This document shows positions 51,548-60,279 of a stretch of DNA of 64,000 nt, one piece after another (the stretch's first letter is position 1; every line of letters begins with the position of its first letter). A program made the position numbers and the translations under genes. This DNA is from Paraburkholderia antibiotica (GTDB taxonomy: Bacteria; Pseudomonadota; Gammaproteobacteria; Burkholderiales; Burkholderiaceae), in contig NZ_JABBFZ010000025.1 in NCBI RefSeq assembly GCF_012927125.1, positions 1-64,000 on the forward strand. The letters are read 5' to 3'. A model generated the notes under the pieces. It had not been told where the DNA came from, did no database searches, and worked only from the letters and a program-made list of their open reading frames with translations.

Positions 51548-52786
51548 TCACTGCGGTTCGTACCACGAGTACGTCGCCAGCGTGCTGACCGGCGGCGTGC
51601 CAATCTGCAGCGTGATGTCGCGTAACGACGTCAGCTCGATGTTGCGGATGTCGCCCATGTAGCGGCGCGAGTCGCCGTTGTCGTTGATATAGGCGACCAC
51701 GTTCCCCGTAATGCCGGCGACGTTCGTGTTCGTCAGCGGCTCGCCCCAGATATCGAAGAAATCGCCGAGCGTGTAGGTCTTTTCGCTCGGCGCTTCGATA
51801 TGAATGATGCCGGTGTGATCGTGAGTGTGCATTTCATACGTGCATTGCGACAGGATGCCGACCTGCTGCGGCAGCGCGAGCCACTGGCCATTGTTGATGA
51901 TCGCGAGGTGCGCATGCACGTGATACAGCACGGTCATGTTCGGCGCGCAGGTCAGGCCGTCGACCGGCGAGCCGGTGCCGCCCGTCGACGTGCTGCCGTC
52001 GGGCCAGAACCCGGTCGTGCCCACGACGCCGCCGTAGACCAGCGTGATCGGGGTCGGGTTGAACGGCGGCGGATCGGTCCACGTATAGGTCGGCACCTGA
52101 GTGAGCGGCGTGCCGATCATGATCGTGATTTCGGAATGCGGCGTCAGCACGAGGCTGGCGGGGTCGCCCGTGTATTGCGTGAGCGCGCCGCCGTCGTTCA
52201 CGTAGATCGCGATCGGCGAGCCGGTCAGTCCCGCCACGTTCGACGCGTTCAGCGTCTCGCCCCAGATCGCGAAGAACTCGCCGAGCGTGTACGACGCGCC
52301 GGTTGTCGAGTCCATGTGGATCTTGCCGCTCGCATCGACCGTATGGATCGGATAGGCGCAGCCGGTCGGCGCGGCCATGGTCGGCTCGACCATGCCGATG
52401 TTGTTCGGCAGCGAGAGCAGTTTGCCGTTCTGATAGATCGACAGATGCGCGTAGGTGTAGGCGGTGCTGCGCAACCCGCAGTTCAGACCGCTGACCGGTG
52501 AGCCGGTGCCGCCCGTCGCGGTGACGCCGTCGGGCCAGTTGCTGTCGCCGAGCGTGGTGCCGTCGATGATCGGCGTCGCGGCCGCGAGCGTCGGCGTCGT
52601 CGCGGTCGGGCTTGAGGCTGGCGTGGGACTCGACGCGCCGCTGGGACTGGAGGCCGGCGTCGTCGCACCGGCCGCGCTGTTCGAGCCGGTGCCCGAGGTC
52701 GAGCCGCCGCCACCACCGCCACCGCAAGCGGCGAGCATCAAGACCAGACCCACTACGACGATTCGCGACTCCAGCCGTGCCAGCAT
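51548..52786 (-). CDS. Lipoprotein with two tandem His-containing domains, unknown
   Basis: A 412-residue predicted lipoprotein: signal VVVGLVLMLAAC, then a Gly run and a Ser/Thr/Pro/Ala-rich linker to about residue 70. Two homologous domains of about 150 residues follow. Each has GxxxWPDGxTxTGGTGSPV near its start, a strand with HLxIxxNGxxLxLP, a Cys, and YTLGxFFxIWGExLxxxNVAG. Domain 2 carries a dense His set (VLYHVHAHLAI, MHTHDHTGIIHIEAP) suggesting metal binding; domain 1 has lost most of it (YTYAHLSIY, IHTVDASGKIHMD). I do not recognise the family by name. The ATG at 52786 follows GGAG. It converges on the dehydrogenase gene. Confidence 0.7.
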   Translation of the reverse strand: MLARLESRIVVVGLVLMLAACGGGGGGGSTSGTGSNSAAGATTPASSPSGASSPTPASSPTATTPTLAAATPIIDGTTLGDSNWPDGVTATGGTGSPVSGLNCGLRSTAYTYAHLSIYQNGKLLSLPNNIGMVEPTMAAPTGCAYPIHTVDASGKIHMDSTTGASYTLGEFFAIWGETLNASNVAGLTGSPIAIYVNDGGALTQYTGDPASLVLTPHSEITIMIGTPLTQVPTYTWTDPPPFNPTPITLVYGGVVGTTGFWPDGSTSTGGTGSPVDGLTCAPNMTVLYHVHAHLAIINNGQWLALPQQVGILSQCTYEMHTHDHTGIIHIEAPSEKTYTLGDFFDIWGEPLTNTNVAGITGNVVAYINDNGDSRRYMGDIRNIELTSLRDITLQIGTPPVSTLATYSWYEPQ

Positions 52787-53246
52787 CTCGTACTCCGTGC
52801 GGTGATTAAGAGGGATACGTGCAGGTGGTATCGGGCGCAAGTCCCGCGCAGATCCCGCGCGGATACGTCCAGCAGCTGGCTGCGCCGCGTGAGCGCGGGC
52901 AATACTTCACCCACGCGCGGCGTTGGCGGGCGCGAAGCATTCACGTCAGACCAGATGAAACCTTTCAATTCAGCGTAGCAGATGCATGTCGCGAACGGAC
53001 CCGATGAATCACTGCGTTTTGCGACTTTCTGATGGCGCATTTCGGGGAACGACGTGGGCGTCCGCGCGGCTCGATCTGTCGCGTATTTGTGGGGCAGCGC
53101 ATCGTTATGTGCGAAGATCGATGCTGCCCGCCCGGCCGCGTTTGGGTGAGCGGATCGTACGGCGGGCGCCGGCCGCGCCGACGTCGTGTCGTCAGGCGGC
53201 GCGGCCCGGAGGCGAACTTGTTTGTGGATCAATGGAGCACTGACCG
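52787..53246. other. Intergenic region between divergent genes
   Basis: No supported gene in these 460 bases, which separate the duplicated lipoprotein from the divergent exporter gene. Open frames of 60-85 codons are present but unrecognisable. The part nearest the lipoprotein should hold its promoter. Confidence 0.35.
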
Positions 53247-54320
53247 ATGACCGACAGATTGCAGGCGTCCGTATGTGTAGTGGTGCTGCTGCTGATTGTG
53301 GGCTGGGTGCTGTATATCGGGCGCGCGGTGTTCGTGCCGATCGTGTTCGGCGTGATCGCGGTGTATGTGGTCGTCGACTTCACACGCCTGCTGGCGCGCA
53401 TTCCGATCGTCGGCAACCGACTGCCCGCGCAGCTGCGCTATGGGTTGTCGATGTTTCTGATCGCGGCTGCGATCTTCTTCGCGGTCGACATGCTGGTCGC
53501 GAACTACGACGCGCTCGTCGCGCTCGCGCCGCGCTATCAGGATTCGGTACTCGCGATGATCCAGAAGATCGCGACGCTGCTGCATCTGGAGAGCGAGCCG
53601 ACCTGGGACTCGTTGCGGCGGAACATGCTCACGCAGCTGAACATTCAGTCGCTCGTGACCGGCATGCTCGCGTCGATGTCGTCGGTCATCATCAATGTTT
53701 TCGTGGTGATCCTGTATGCGAGCTTTCTGCTCGTCGAGCGCAGCACGTTCGGCGAGAAGCTGAACCGCATGTCGGCGAATTCGGCCAACGCCGCGCGGAT
53801 CCGCGGCGTCGTTACCGACATCAACCGGCGCATCGGCGCCTATCTCGCGCTGAAGACCTTTCTCGGCGTACTGCTCGGCGGCATCTGCTGGCTCGCGATG
53901 CGCAGCGTCGGCCTCGAATTCGCCGGGCTGTGGGCGGTGCTGACCGCGCTGCTCAACTACGTGCCGTACATCGGCTCGGTGCTCGCGATCGCGTTCCCGG
54001 TGCTGATGTCGGTGCTGCAATTCGGCGACGTCAATTCGATCCTGGTAGTGCTGGTGTCGCTGACCGCGATCCACTTCGTGATCGGCAACATCCTCGATCC
54101 GTACATGATGGGCAACTCGCTGAACCTGAGCCCGTTTGCGATTCTCGCGAGCATGGCAGTGTGGTCCGCGCTGTGGGGCGTGCCGGGCGCGTTTCTGGCG
54201 GTGCCGATCACGGTCATCATGACGATCATCTTTTCCGAGTTCGAAATGACACGGCCAGTCGCGGTGCTGCTGTCGAAGAACGGGCAGCTCAGTTACGGCA
54301 AGAGCGAGCAGACGGTATAG
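53247..54320 (+). CDS. AI-2E family transporter (PerM/TqsA type)
   Basis: A 357-residue polytopic membrane protein. N-terminal helices (VCVVVLLLIVGWVLYIGRAV, FGVIAVYVVVDF) are followed by an extracytoplasmic helical stretch, then C-terminal helices with the family features LLNYVPYIGSVLAIAFPVL, FVIGNILDPYMMGNSLNLSP and WGVPGAFLAVPITVIMTII. Members export varied small molecules, and some exchange sodium or protons; AI-2 itself cannot be inferred here. The ATG at 53247 follows GGAG. It stands alone. Confidence 0.88.
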   Translation: MTDRLQASVCVVVLLLIVGWVLYIGRAVFVPIVFGVIAVYVVVDFTRLLARIPIVGNRLPAQLRYGLSMFLIAAAIFFAVDMLVANYDALVALAPRYQDSVLAMIQKIATLLHLESEPTWDSLRRNMLTQLNIQSLVTGMLASMSSVIINVFVVILYASFLLVERSTFGEKLNRMSANSANAARIRGVVTDINRRIGAYLALKTFLGVLLGGICWLAMRSVGLEFAGLWAVLTALLNYVPYIGSVLAIAFPVLMSVLQFGDVNSILVVLVSLTAIHFVIGNILDPYMMGNSLNLSPFAILASMAVWSALWGVPGAFLAVPITVIMTIIFSEFEMTRPVAVLLSKNGQLSYGKSEQTV

Positions 54321-54512
54321 GGCATGCGAGGGCGGCCGGCGGTTGGCGGCGCGGTGGGATTGCGTTGAAACGGTGGCTCATCGGGCCGTTATCGCCGCTG
54401 CTACCGCTGCTGCTGTTACCGCCGCTATTGCCGGGCGCGATGCGCCTACACTACGTAGCTCACCGCCCGGGCTATTGCACGCGCCACCCCGACGACCCGA
54501 TCCTCCGAACCC

Positions 54513-55049
54513 ATGCCTCGCCGCGAACCCCGACACTTCGCCCAACCGTCGCCCGCGCAGGCAGACCTCGCCGCGCTCGAAGATCCGGCGTTGCTGCGTC
54601 GCCTGCTGCGTGCGAAAGACCGGATGGACGCGGCGTCGCACGAGGCCTGGCCGGTGCGGCGTCTGGCCGAAGTCAGCGGCGTGTCGGCAGCGCATTTCGC
54701 GCGCTCGTTCAAGCGGGCCTTCGGCGTGCCGCCGCATCGCTATCTGTTGACGCGCCGGATCGAGCAGGCCACCACGCTATTGCGCGACACCGATCTCGGC
54801 ATCACGGACATCGCCTTCGCGACCGGCTGGGAGAGCCTCGGCACGTTCGGGCGAATCTTTCGCGACATCACCGGCCGTAGTCCGGGCGAGATGCGCATCG
54901 ACGCGCGCACCCATCTGTCCGAACCCGAGCGCGTGCCCGCCTGCGTGCTGAAAGCCGCGCAACGGCCCGATCTGACGATCGCAGTTTTGGAGAAGCGCCG
55001 CCGCGCGGCCGACGATACAGTCGAGCCCTCAACCAGGGAGGTGTCATGA
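54513..55049 (+). CDS. AraC-family transcriptional regulator
   Basis: A 178-residue regulator consisting mainly of the two AraC-type helix-turn-helices: RRLAEVSGVSAAHFARSFKR and DIAFATGWESLGTFGRIFRD, followed by GRSPGEMRI. There is no N-terminal sensor cupin, only about 35 extra residues, so it belongs to the short single-domain group. Its end overlaps the next gene (ATGA), so regulator and VOC protein are co-expressed and probably act together. Confidence 0.87.
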   Translation: MPRREPRHFAQPSPAQADLAALEDPALLRRLLRAKDRMDAASHEAWPVRRLAEVSGVSAAHFARSFKRAFGVPPHRYLLTRRIEQATTLLRDTDLGITDIAFATGWESLGTFGRIFRDITGRSPGEMRIDARTHLSEPERVPACVLKAAQRPDLTIAVLEKRRRAADDTVEPSTREVS

Positions 55050-55462
55050 ATCAGGGTATCAATGTCGTTGGCCTGTACGTCGACAATCAGGATGAAGCGC
55101 TCGCGTTCTACGTCGACAAACTCGGATTTCGCGTGCACACGGACGTGCGCAACGGTTCGTACCGCTGGCTCACGGTCCAGCATCCGGAGCAGCCGTCGTT
55201 CCAGCTAGGCCTCTTCGTACCGGGGCCACCGGTTCACGACGAGGCGACCGCGCGAACGCTGCGCGCGATGGTCGCGAAGGGAGCGATGCCGCCGCTGGTG
55301 CTGTCGGTGGCCGATTGCCGCGCGAGCTACGAGCAACTGAAGGCGCGCGGTGTCGAGTTTACGCAGGGGCCGGTGGATCGATTCGGCAGCGTCGACGCCG
55401 GGTTTCGCGATCCGGCCGGCAACGGCTGGAAGATGATTCAGGCAGCGCCCGCCGCGAAGTGA
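55046..55462 (+). CDS. VOC (glyoxalase/bleomycin-resistance fold) protein
   Basis: A 138-residue metal-binding VOC-fold protein: GINVVGLYVDNQDEALAFYV, DKLGFRVHTDVRNGSYRWLT and the C-terminal FGSVDAGFRDPAGNGWKMIQ, which carries the typical GFRDPxGN turn. Its reaction cannot be inferred. The start overlaps the stop of the AraC regulator and follows GGGAGGTG. Short regulator-VOC pairs like this are common in proteobacteria. Confidence 0.87.
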   Translation: MNQGINVVGLYVDNQDEALAFYVDKLGFRVHTDVRNGSYRWLTVQHPEQPSFQLGLFVPGPPVHDEATARTLRAMVAKGAMPPLVLSVADCRASYEQLKARGVEFTQGPVDRFGSVDAGFRDPAGNGWKMIQAAPAAK

Positions 55463-55525
55463 GCGCAGACAAGGGCGTCGAAGCGACCAGGCATCCGAAG
55501 CATTCATTCGAAGCACTCATCTGAA

Positions 55526-55675
55526 CCGGGGCGCGTGAGGCCGGTGGTGTCGAACAGAATCCGCTCGAACGCGGGAATCTCGCCGCGCTCGCGGCGCGCC
55601 AGCAATTCGGTCACGGTCGACGCCAGTTCGTCGCGCACGCCGCAGCACAGGCAGCCGTTTTCGAGGAGCGCGACG
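55526..55675 (-). pseudogene. 150-bp partial duplicate of the adjacent cobW-type GTPase gene
   Basis: The segment is about 95% identical (8 differences, no gaps) to 56416-56565 inside the intact GTPase gene, 890 bp away. It encodes VALLENGCLCCGVRDELAST, VTELLARRERGEIPAFERIL and the following FDTTGLTRPG. It lies immediately past the stop codon of the intact gene on the same strand and has no Walker A or C-terminal part. Flanking DNA shows a short direct repeat (GAAGCAYTCAT, around 55497-55520). It is a relic of a second gene or a copied fragment. Confidence 0.85.
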
Positions 55676-55688
55676 TGCTGACGAGTAT

Positions 55689-56759
55689 TCACGCAGCGGC
55701 GTCGCGTTGCTCGACGTCGCTTACGCCCGCCTCGCGCAGAAAATGCGTGATCGTCTCTTCGATCACTGATCTCGCCAACCCCTGCACGATAAAGACGAGC
55801 CGCGTGGTGCGATCGTCGTCGGGCCACGCGTCGAGCCGCAGCGGTTCGTGCAGCAGTTGCTGCACGCCATGAAACACGATCGGCCGCGTCTCGCCGATGA
55901 AGTTGCCGATTCCCTTGACCCGCAGGATGCGCTCGCCGTGATAGCCGAGCAGCACCGTCAGCGCGGTTTCGAAGGCTTCTATCGGCAGCGGCTGCGCGTA
56001 GCTGAGGCAGAAGCTGTCGATGTCCGGATGGGCCTCGCGTGCCGCCCTTGCCGCGCTCGCGCCGCCCATCAGCGACTTGCGTGGCGCAGGCGTTGCGCGC
56101 AGCCACGGCCGCAGCGTGCGCGGCGTCAGGATGCCGAGCAACCGCTGTGCATCGATCTCGCCGTTGTGCACCGTGATGCGAGGTGCGCCCGGGTTCAGCG
56201 TTTCGAGCATCGCCGTGAGTTCGGCGAGCGCGGTGTCGTCGGTTAGCTCCGCCTTCGTCAGCAGCAGCCGGTCCGCGACCGCAACCTGCTGACGCGATTC
56301 CTCGTGCCGCGCGAGCTGCGCGGCGCCGTGCTTCGCATCGACGGTCGTCACGATGCCATCGAGCTGCAAGCGGCCTTCGAGCGCCGCATCGCCGAGCAGC
56401 AGCGATATCACCGGGCCGGGGCGCGCGAGGCCGGTGGTCTCGATCAGAATCCGCTCGAACGCGGGAATCTCGCCGCGCTCACGGCGCGCCAGCAGCTCGG
56501 TCACGGTCGACGCCAGTTCGTCGCGCACGCCGCAGCACAGGCAACCGTTTTCGAGCAGCGCGACGGTTTCGTCGCGCGACGTGCCGACGAACAGATGATC
56601 GAGCCCGATCGCGCCGAGCTCGTTGATCACCACCGCGCAACGCCCGAGCGCGGGCTGCGGCAGCAGCCGGTTAAGCAGCGTAGTTTTGCCCGAGCCCAGA
56701 AAGCCGCTCAGCAGCGTGACCGGGATCGCGGCGTGCGCAGCAGTTGCGTTCTGCGTCAC
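55689..56759 (-). CDS. CobW/COG0523-family GTPase
   Basis: A 356-residue G3E GTPase involved in metal delivery or homeostasis in the cytoplasm. Motifs: Walker A SGFLGSGKTTLLNRLL, VVINELGAIGLD, the metal-binding CxCC in ENGCLCCGVRDEL, IETTGLARPGPVI, and the base-recognition LLLTKAEL (TKAE where TKAD is usual). The C-terminal CobW domain (GYHGERILRVKGIGNFIGE) is present. It has no His-rich zinc loop. It starts one base before the stop of the upstream metallohydrolase gene, so the two are co-transcribed. A fragment of the same gene lies just downstream. Confidence 0.9.
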   Translation of the reverse strand: MTQNATAAHAAIPVTLLSGFLGSGKTTLLNRLLPQPALGRCAVVINELGAIGLDHLFVGTSRDETVALLENGCLCCGVRDELASTVTELLARRERGEIPAFERILIETTGLARPGPVISLLLGDAALEGRLQLDGIVTTVDAKHGAAQLARHEESRQQVAVADRLLLTKAELTDDTALAELTAMLETLNPGAPRITVHNGEIDAQRLLGILTPRTLRPWLRATPAPRKSLMGGASAARAAREAHPDIDSFCLSYAQPLPIEAFETALTVLLGYHGERILRVKGIGNFIGETRPIVFHGVQQLLHEPLRLDAWPDDDRTTRLVFIVQGLARSVIEETITHFLREAGVSDVEQRDAAA

Positions 56760-57782
56760 TCAGATCACCTGCAGATCTTTGCCGACGATGATCTGCCCGT
56801 CGAAATGCTTGCGCGCGTCGGCGGCCCACATCTCGTCGGTGATCGCGGGGTCGCCGCCCGGCACGAAGTGACTCAGCACCAGCGTCTTCACGCCAGCCGC
56901 CGCAGCGATCCGGCCGACCTGCTCGGTCGTCGTGTGGCTTTTCATCAGGTGATCGAGCAGCGTCGGTGCGTTGTCGACGGTCTTCATCAGCTTTTCGAGC
57001 GCGGGCAGGTACATCACTTCATGCACGAGTACGTCCGCGCCTTTCGCAAACTCGGCGAGCGGCGGGTAGTAGGTCGTGTCGCCGGAGAACACGACGGTGC
57101 GGTCGTGCGTCTCGAAGCGGTACGCGAAGGCCGGCTTGATCGTGTAGTGATCGACCAGCAGCGACGTGACGCGCACGCGGTCGTCCTGCATCACGAGGCG
57201 CGGGCCGTCGAATTCGTGCACGTTGATCAGCGGACGCATTGCCGGCCGGCCTTCCTCGCGCATGCGCACGTCGAGGTCGATCGCGTTCATGTCGACGAAG
57301 TCATCGATCATCTTCGCCATGCGCGGTGGCCCGTACAGATTGACCGGCGTGCGCAGGCCGGTGGCCCACGCGAGGAACACGAGGTTGCCGAGATCGGCGT
57401 TGTGATCGGAATGATGATGGGTCAGGAAGATATCGCGGAGATTCGGCAGCTTGATGCCCGCCTTGGTCAACTGCAGCGCAACGCCGTTGCCGCAATCGAC
57501 CACATACGGCTGACCGTCGACAACCAGCACGTTCGCCGGCGCCGCGCGCAGATCGGACGGCGTCGGTCCGCCCTTGGTGCCGAGCAGGATCAGTTGCGTG
57601 CCTTTGGTCGAGGGGCCGGCGGTGGTGGCTGTCGTTGTTGCCGTGGTGTTTGCGGCGGCTGGCGGGTTCGCGGGCGATTGCGCGTGCGCGTCCTGCATCC
57701 ACGGCAATGCGGCGGTGGTGCCGGCGGTCACGGCAAGACGCATGAAATCGCGGCGGGAGCGTCCAAACGGCTGATCACTCAT
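56760..57782 (-). CDS. Tat-exported metallo-beta-lactamase-fold hydrolase
   Basis: A 340-residue MBL-fold protein with a twin-arginine signal (GRSRRDFMRLAVTAGTTAAL). After a Thr/Ala-rich linker comes TQLILLGTKGGPTPSDLRAA, the zinc motif LTHHHSDHNADLGNL, later ligands in VFSGDTTYYPPLAEF, and LVLSHFVPGGDP at the end. This resembles the RNase Z-like/arylsulfatase-like MBL group in periplasmic form; the substrate is unknown. It sits directly upstream of the CobW-type GTPase, which may help supply zinc (inference). Start at 57782 fits the Tat signal. Confidence 0.88.
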   Translation of the reverse strand: MSDQPFGRSRRDFMRLAVTAGTTAALPWMQDAHAQSPANPPAAANTTATTTATTAGPSTKGTQLILLGTKGGPTPSDLRAAPANVLVVDGQPYVVDCGNGVALQLTKAGIKLPNLRDIFLTHHHSDHNADLGNLVFLAWATGLRTPVNLYGPPRMAKMIDDFVDMNAIDLDVRMREEGRPAMRPLINVHEFDGPRLVMQDDRVRVTSLLVDHYTIKPAFAYRFETHDRTVVFSGDTTYYPPLAEFAKGADVLVHEVMYLPALEKLMKTVDNAPTLLDHLMKSHTTTEQVGRIAAAAGVKTLVLSHFVPGGDPAITDEMWAADARKHFDGQIIVGKDLQVI

Positions 57783-57914
57783 GGGGCGGTGTCTCCTGAG
57801 TTTTTTGCGGTTCTTGTTAAGGCCCGGTTCTTATGCGCAGGCGGGCTGGTGAACGCCTGGATTTTAACGGCTTCCGGAGCCGGTGGGGAACACGCAAGGA
57901 GACACGGCAACCAG

Positions 57915-57960
57915 AACGGCCGACCGTGCATCGCGTCGTCGCAATGCCCGGTCGGCCGTT
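57915..57960 (-). terminator. Inverted repeat downstream of the EF-hand gene
   Basis: AACGGCCGACCG (57915-57926) and CGGTCGGCCGTT (57949-57960) are perfect 12-bp inverted copies with a 22-base loop, 29 bases past the stop of the EF-hand gene. No T-run follows, so it may be a processing or Rho-assisted site. Confidence 0.5.
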
Positions 57961-57988
57961 ATCCGGCAATCAGCGCACTAACAAAACC

Positions 57989-58387
57989 TCACTGCTGATG
58001 CTGCTGCAAATACTGCCTGACGTCGTTCAGGTTCACGCGACCGGTATGCGCGGTGTCGATCTCGTCGAAGTGTTTGGCGATATACCCGAGCCCATTGCTT
58101 TGCGCCTGGGCCTTGGTAATCGACGAGCCGCTGCTCAGCACCGAATTCGCGCCGAGCCTGCTTTCGACCCGCTGCTGAGCCTGCTGCTGCAGCGTCGAAC
58201 CGGTGGTCGGCGCGACCGCGGTCACGCGATTGTGGGGAAAGAACGGACCGTCGACGCCGTGTCCGCCATTGGGTAGCGTCACCGGCGCCACTTGCTGCGG
58301 CGGCAACGCATGCGCGCCGCCAGCGACCGCACCGAGGACGATCAACGCCAGTGCCCGTCGCAAGATATCGATTGAGGACATGATCAT
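57989..58387 (-). CDS. Small secreted EF-hand-like protein
   Basis: A 132-residue protein with a signal peptide (RALALIVLGAVAGGAHA) and one EF-hand-like loop near the C-terminus (FDEIDTAHTGRVNLNDVRQY). Aligned as D-T-A-H-T-G-R-V-N-L-N-D it keeps positions 1, 6, 8 and 12 but has Ala and Thr at positions 3 and 5, so calcium binding may be weak. The N-terminal part is Gln/Val-rich without known motifs. ATG starts at 58387 and 58381 are both possible. It lies downstream of the S10-like gene, separated by a hairpin. Confidence 0.65.
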   Translation of the reverse strand: MIMSSIDILRRALALIVLGAVAGGAHALPPQQVAPVTLPNGGHGVDGPFFPHNRVTAVAPTTGSTLQQQAQQRVESRLGANSVLSSGSSITKAQAQSNGLGYIAKHFDEIDTAHTGRVNLNDVRQYLQQHQQ

Positions 58388-58410
58388 TCGCCATTAAGTA
58401 GGTGTACGGA

Positions 58411-58432
58411 GGACTCCGCGCGGGCGGAGTCC
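58411..58432 (-). terminator. Hairpin between the carboxypeptidase-like and EF-hand genes
   Basis: GGACTCCG (58411-58418) and CGGAGTCC (58425-58432) form a perfect 8-bp stem with a 6-base loop, 9 bases past the stop of the S10-like gene. No T-run. Confidence 0.5.
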
Positions 58433-58440
58433 GCTATCGA

Positions 58441-60279
58441 TCAGGGGGCGGCCGCGGCGACCGCTTCGCTCGTCGGCGTTCCCGCCGGCGCTTCGTCAGC
58501 CCAGGGCTGCGGCAGCGTCGCGAGCGTCAGTGCGCCTGCGATCGGCTTGCCGCGATAGAAGTTCGCGAGGTCCGTTTTCATCTGCGGGCGTGCAACGTCG
58601 TCCAGATAAATCATATGCCCGCCCTGGAAGAAGTTCACCTGCAGGTTCGGATTGAGACCCTGAACGGTCTTGAGCCGCGCGAGCTGCTTCTCGGTATTGA
58701 AGAACGGCGTGGCGAGATCGTGGAAGCCGTTTTCCGCCAGCACCTTGAGTTGCGGATTCAGCTTGAGCGCGCCGAGCAGATCGGGAATCGTGTCAGGCAA
58801 CGGCTGGCCGCCGTGCGAGAAATCCCACACCTCGATGATCGCGTCGTTCAACGGCATATACGTCGCGTTCGGCGCCGTGTAGCCGAGATAGTCCGGCATC
58901 TGCGTGGCCAATGCGTTGGTGAACGGCTGCGAGATCAGGATATCCGATGGGTCGCCGTCGGTCTGCAGGCGCGGGTCCGAGTTCGGCAACGACACGCGTC
59001 CGTCGTAGCGGCCGATAGTCGAGCCCAGCACCAGCGTCAGGTTGAACGGATTCACGTTGAAATAGCCCTGGAGCGCCGGCAGCGTCAGGCCCGATTCGGC
59101 GGACCAGACTCGCTCGAGCCACGTGGGCGGGAAGTTCGGCGGCCCCGCGAAATTCGGCGCGCCGAGCTGGCTCAGTGTCCAGTACAACGAATAATTCTTG
59201 AACAGGTTGTAGTTGGCGGTCACGAACGCTTCGCTGCGTAGCGCGTAAAGCGCCTGATTCACGGGTGGTGGCGAGACCTGGTTGTAGTAGGCCGCCACTG
59301 CCGCATAGCCCGGCATGTAGCCGCTCAGCGTGTCGGTCTCGAGCGCGAGCTGATCGGTCGAGCCGGTGATGGCCACCGCCTCGATCGCGTCCGCGAAGTA
59401 GTTCAGGATCGACGATTGCAGCGTGATGCCGGTCAGATGCACGCCGGCGGATTCGAGCGCGAGCGCCAGAATGTCGGTGCGAGGCGTGCCGTACGATTCA
59501 CCGTACAGATAGATCGGCGAACTGCTGCGCGCGTTGACGTTCAGATAGCGCACGATGAAGTCGCGCATGATGTTCGCGTCCGCATCGGTGTTCCAGTAGG
59601 TCTGGTTCGTGTTCGGCAGGACTGCTTCGGAAAGACCCGTTCCCGGCGGATCGATGAAGACGAGGTCGGTCGTGTCGATCAGGCTCTCGGTGTTGTTCAC
59701 CAGCGGAAAATTCGGCCAGCTCGTGCCGTTGAGTTGCGGATCGGTCGTGGCGACGCGGGTCGGCGCAAACGAGCCGAGGCGCAGCCAGATCGACGAGGAG
59801 CCGGGCCCGCCGTTATAGACGAACGTGACGGGACGCGGCGTGCCGTTCGTGCTGGGCGCGGTGTAGGCGACGTAGGACATCGTCGCTTCGGGTGCGCCGC
59901 TCTTCAGATCCATCGCGGTCAGGTGGCCAGTGGTTGTGGTGTAGTTGACCGTGGTGCTGCCCGAGCTCCACTGATAATGCATGACGGCCGCTTTCTCCGT
60001 GACTTGCGACGCGGCAAGACCGCCGCTCGCATTCGTCGAATAGGCGATCAGATCGGTGTAGGGCTGATTGGCGGAGGGTGTCTGAGGCGTGGATGCGGCC
60101 TGGGCCTGATTGGCGACCTGCTGCGCCATGCTGGTCGGCACCGCCGAAGCCGAGGAACCGCCCTCGCTTCCGCCACAGCCCGCGAGCACCATGATTCCCA
60201 GTGTCAGCATGCCGAGCACGGCGAGCCGGCCTTGACGACGGACATCGCCATCGTCAGTAGTCCTTCTGTCTGGTTTCAT
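58441..60279 (-). CDS. S10 serine-carboxypeptidase-like lipoprotein
   Basis: A 612-residue predicted lipoprotein (signal LAVLGMLTLGIMVLAGC) with the alpha/beta-hydrolase fold of family S10 carboxypeptidases. Seen: the oxyanion region PVTFVYNGGPGSSSIWLRLG near 155-165, FIDPPGTGLSEA, the nucleophile Ser in LYGESYGTPR near 263, the Asp in ENGFHDLATP near 521 and the His in FFQGGHMIY near 553, so the triad is complete. It would act at the cell envelope, possibly on peptide C-termini. The ATG at 60279 follows AGGGAATGAG. A long AT-rich gap lies upstream. Confidence 0.85.
   Translation of the reverse strand: MKPDRRTTDDGDVRRQGRLAVLGMLTLGIMVLAGCGGSEGGSSASAVPTSMAQQVANQAQAASTPQTPSANQPYTDLIAYSTNASGGLAASQVTEKAAVMHYQWSSGSTTVNYTTTTGHLTAMDLKSGAPEATMSYVAYTAPSTNGTPRPVTFVYNGGPGSSSIWLRLGSFAPTRVATTDPQLNGTSWPNFPLVNNTESLIDTTDLVFIDPPGTGLSEAVLPNTNQTYWNTDADANIMRDFIVRYLNVNARSSSPIYLYGESYGTPRTDILALALESAGVHLTGITLQSSILNYFADAIEAVAITGSTDQLALETDTLSGYMPGYAAVAAYYNQVSPPPVNQALYALRSEAFVTANYNLFKNYSLYWTLSQLGAPNFAGPPNFPPTWLERVWSAESGLTLPALQGYFNVNPFNLTLVLGSTIGRYDGRVSLPNSDPRLQTDGDPSDILISQPFTNALATQMPDYLGYTAPNATYMPLNDAIIEVWDFSHGGQPLPDTIPDLLGALKLNPQLKVLAENGFHDLATPFFNTEKQLARLKTVQGLNPNLQVNFFQGGHMIYLDDVARPQMKTDLANFYRGKPIAGALTLATLPQPWADEAPAGTPTSEAVAAAAP

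Noticed and set aside
52986-53243. 85-codon ORF before the exporter gene
   Set aside because: Basic low-complexity sequence with no motif and no clear ribosome site.
55504-56106. A separate 200-codon reverse gene
   Set aside because: Its first part is an out-of-frame reading of the GTPase gene; only its end is meaningful, as the duplicated fragment reported separately.
58402-59241. 279-codon forward ORF over the carboxypeptidase-like gene
   Set aside because: Arg-rich shadow frame; the reverse-strand gene has a full catalytic triad and lipobox.
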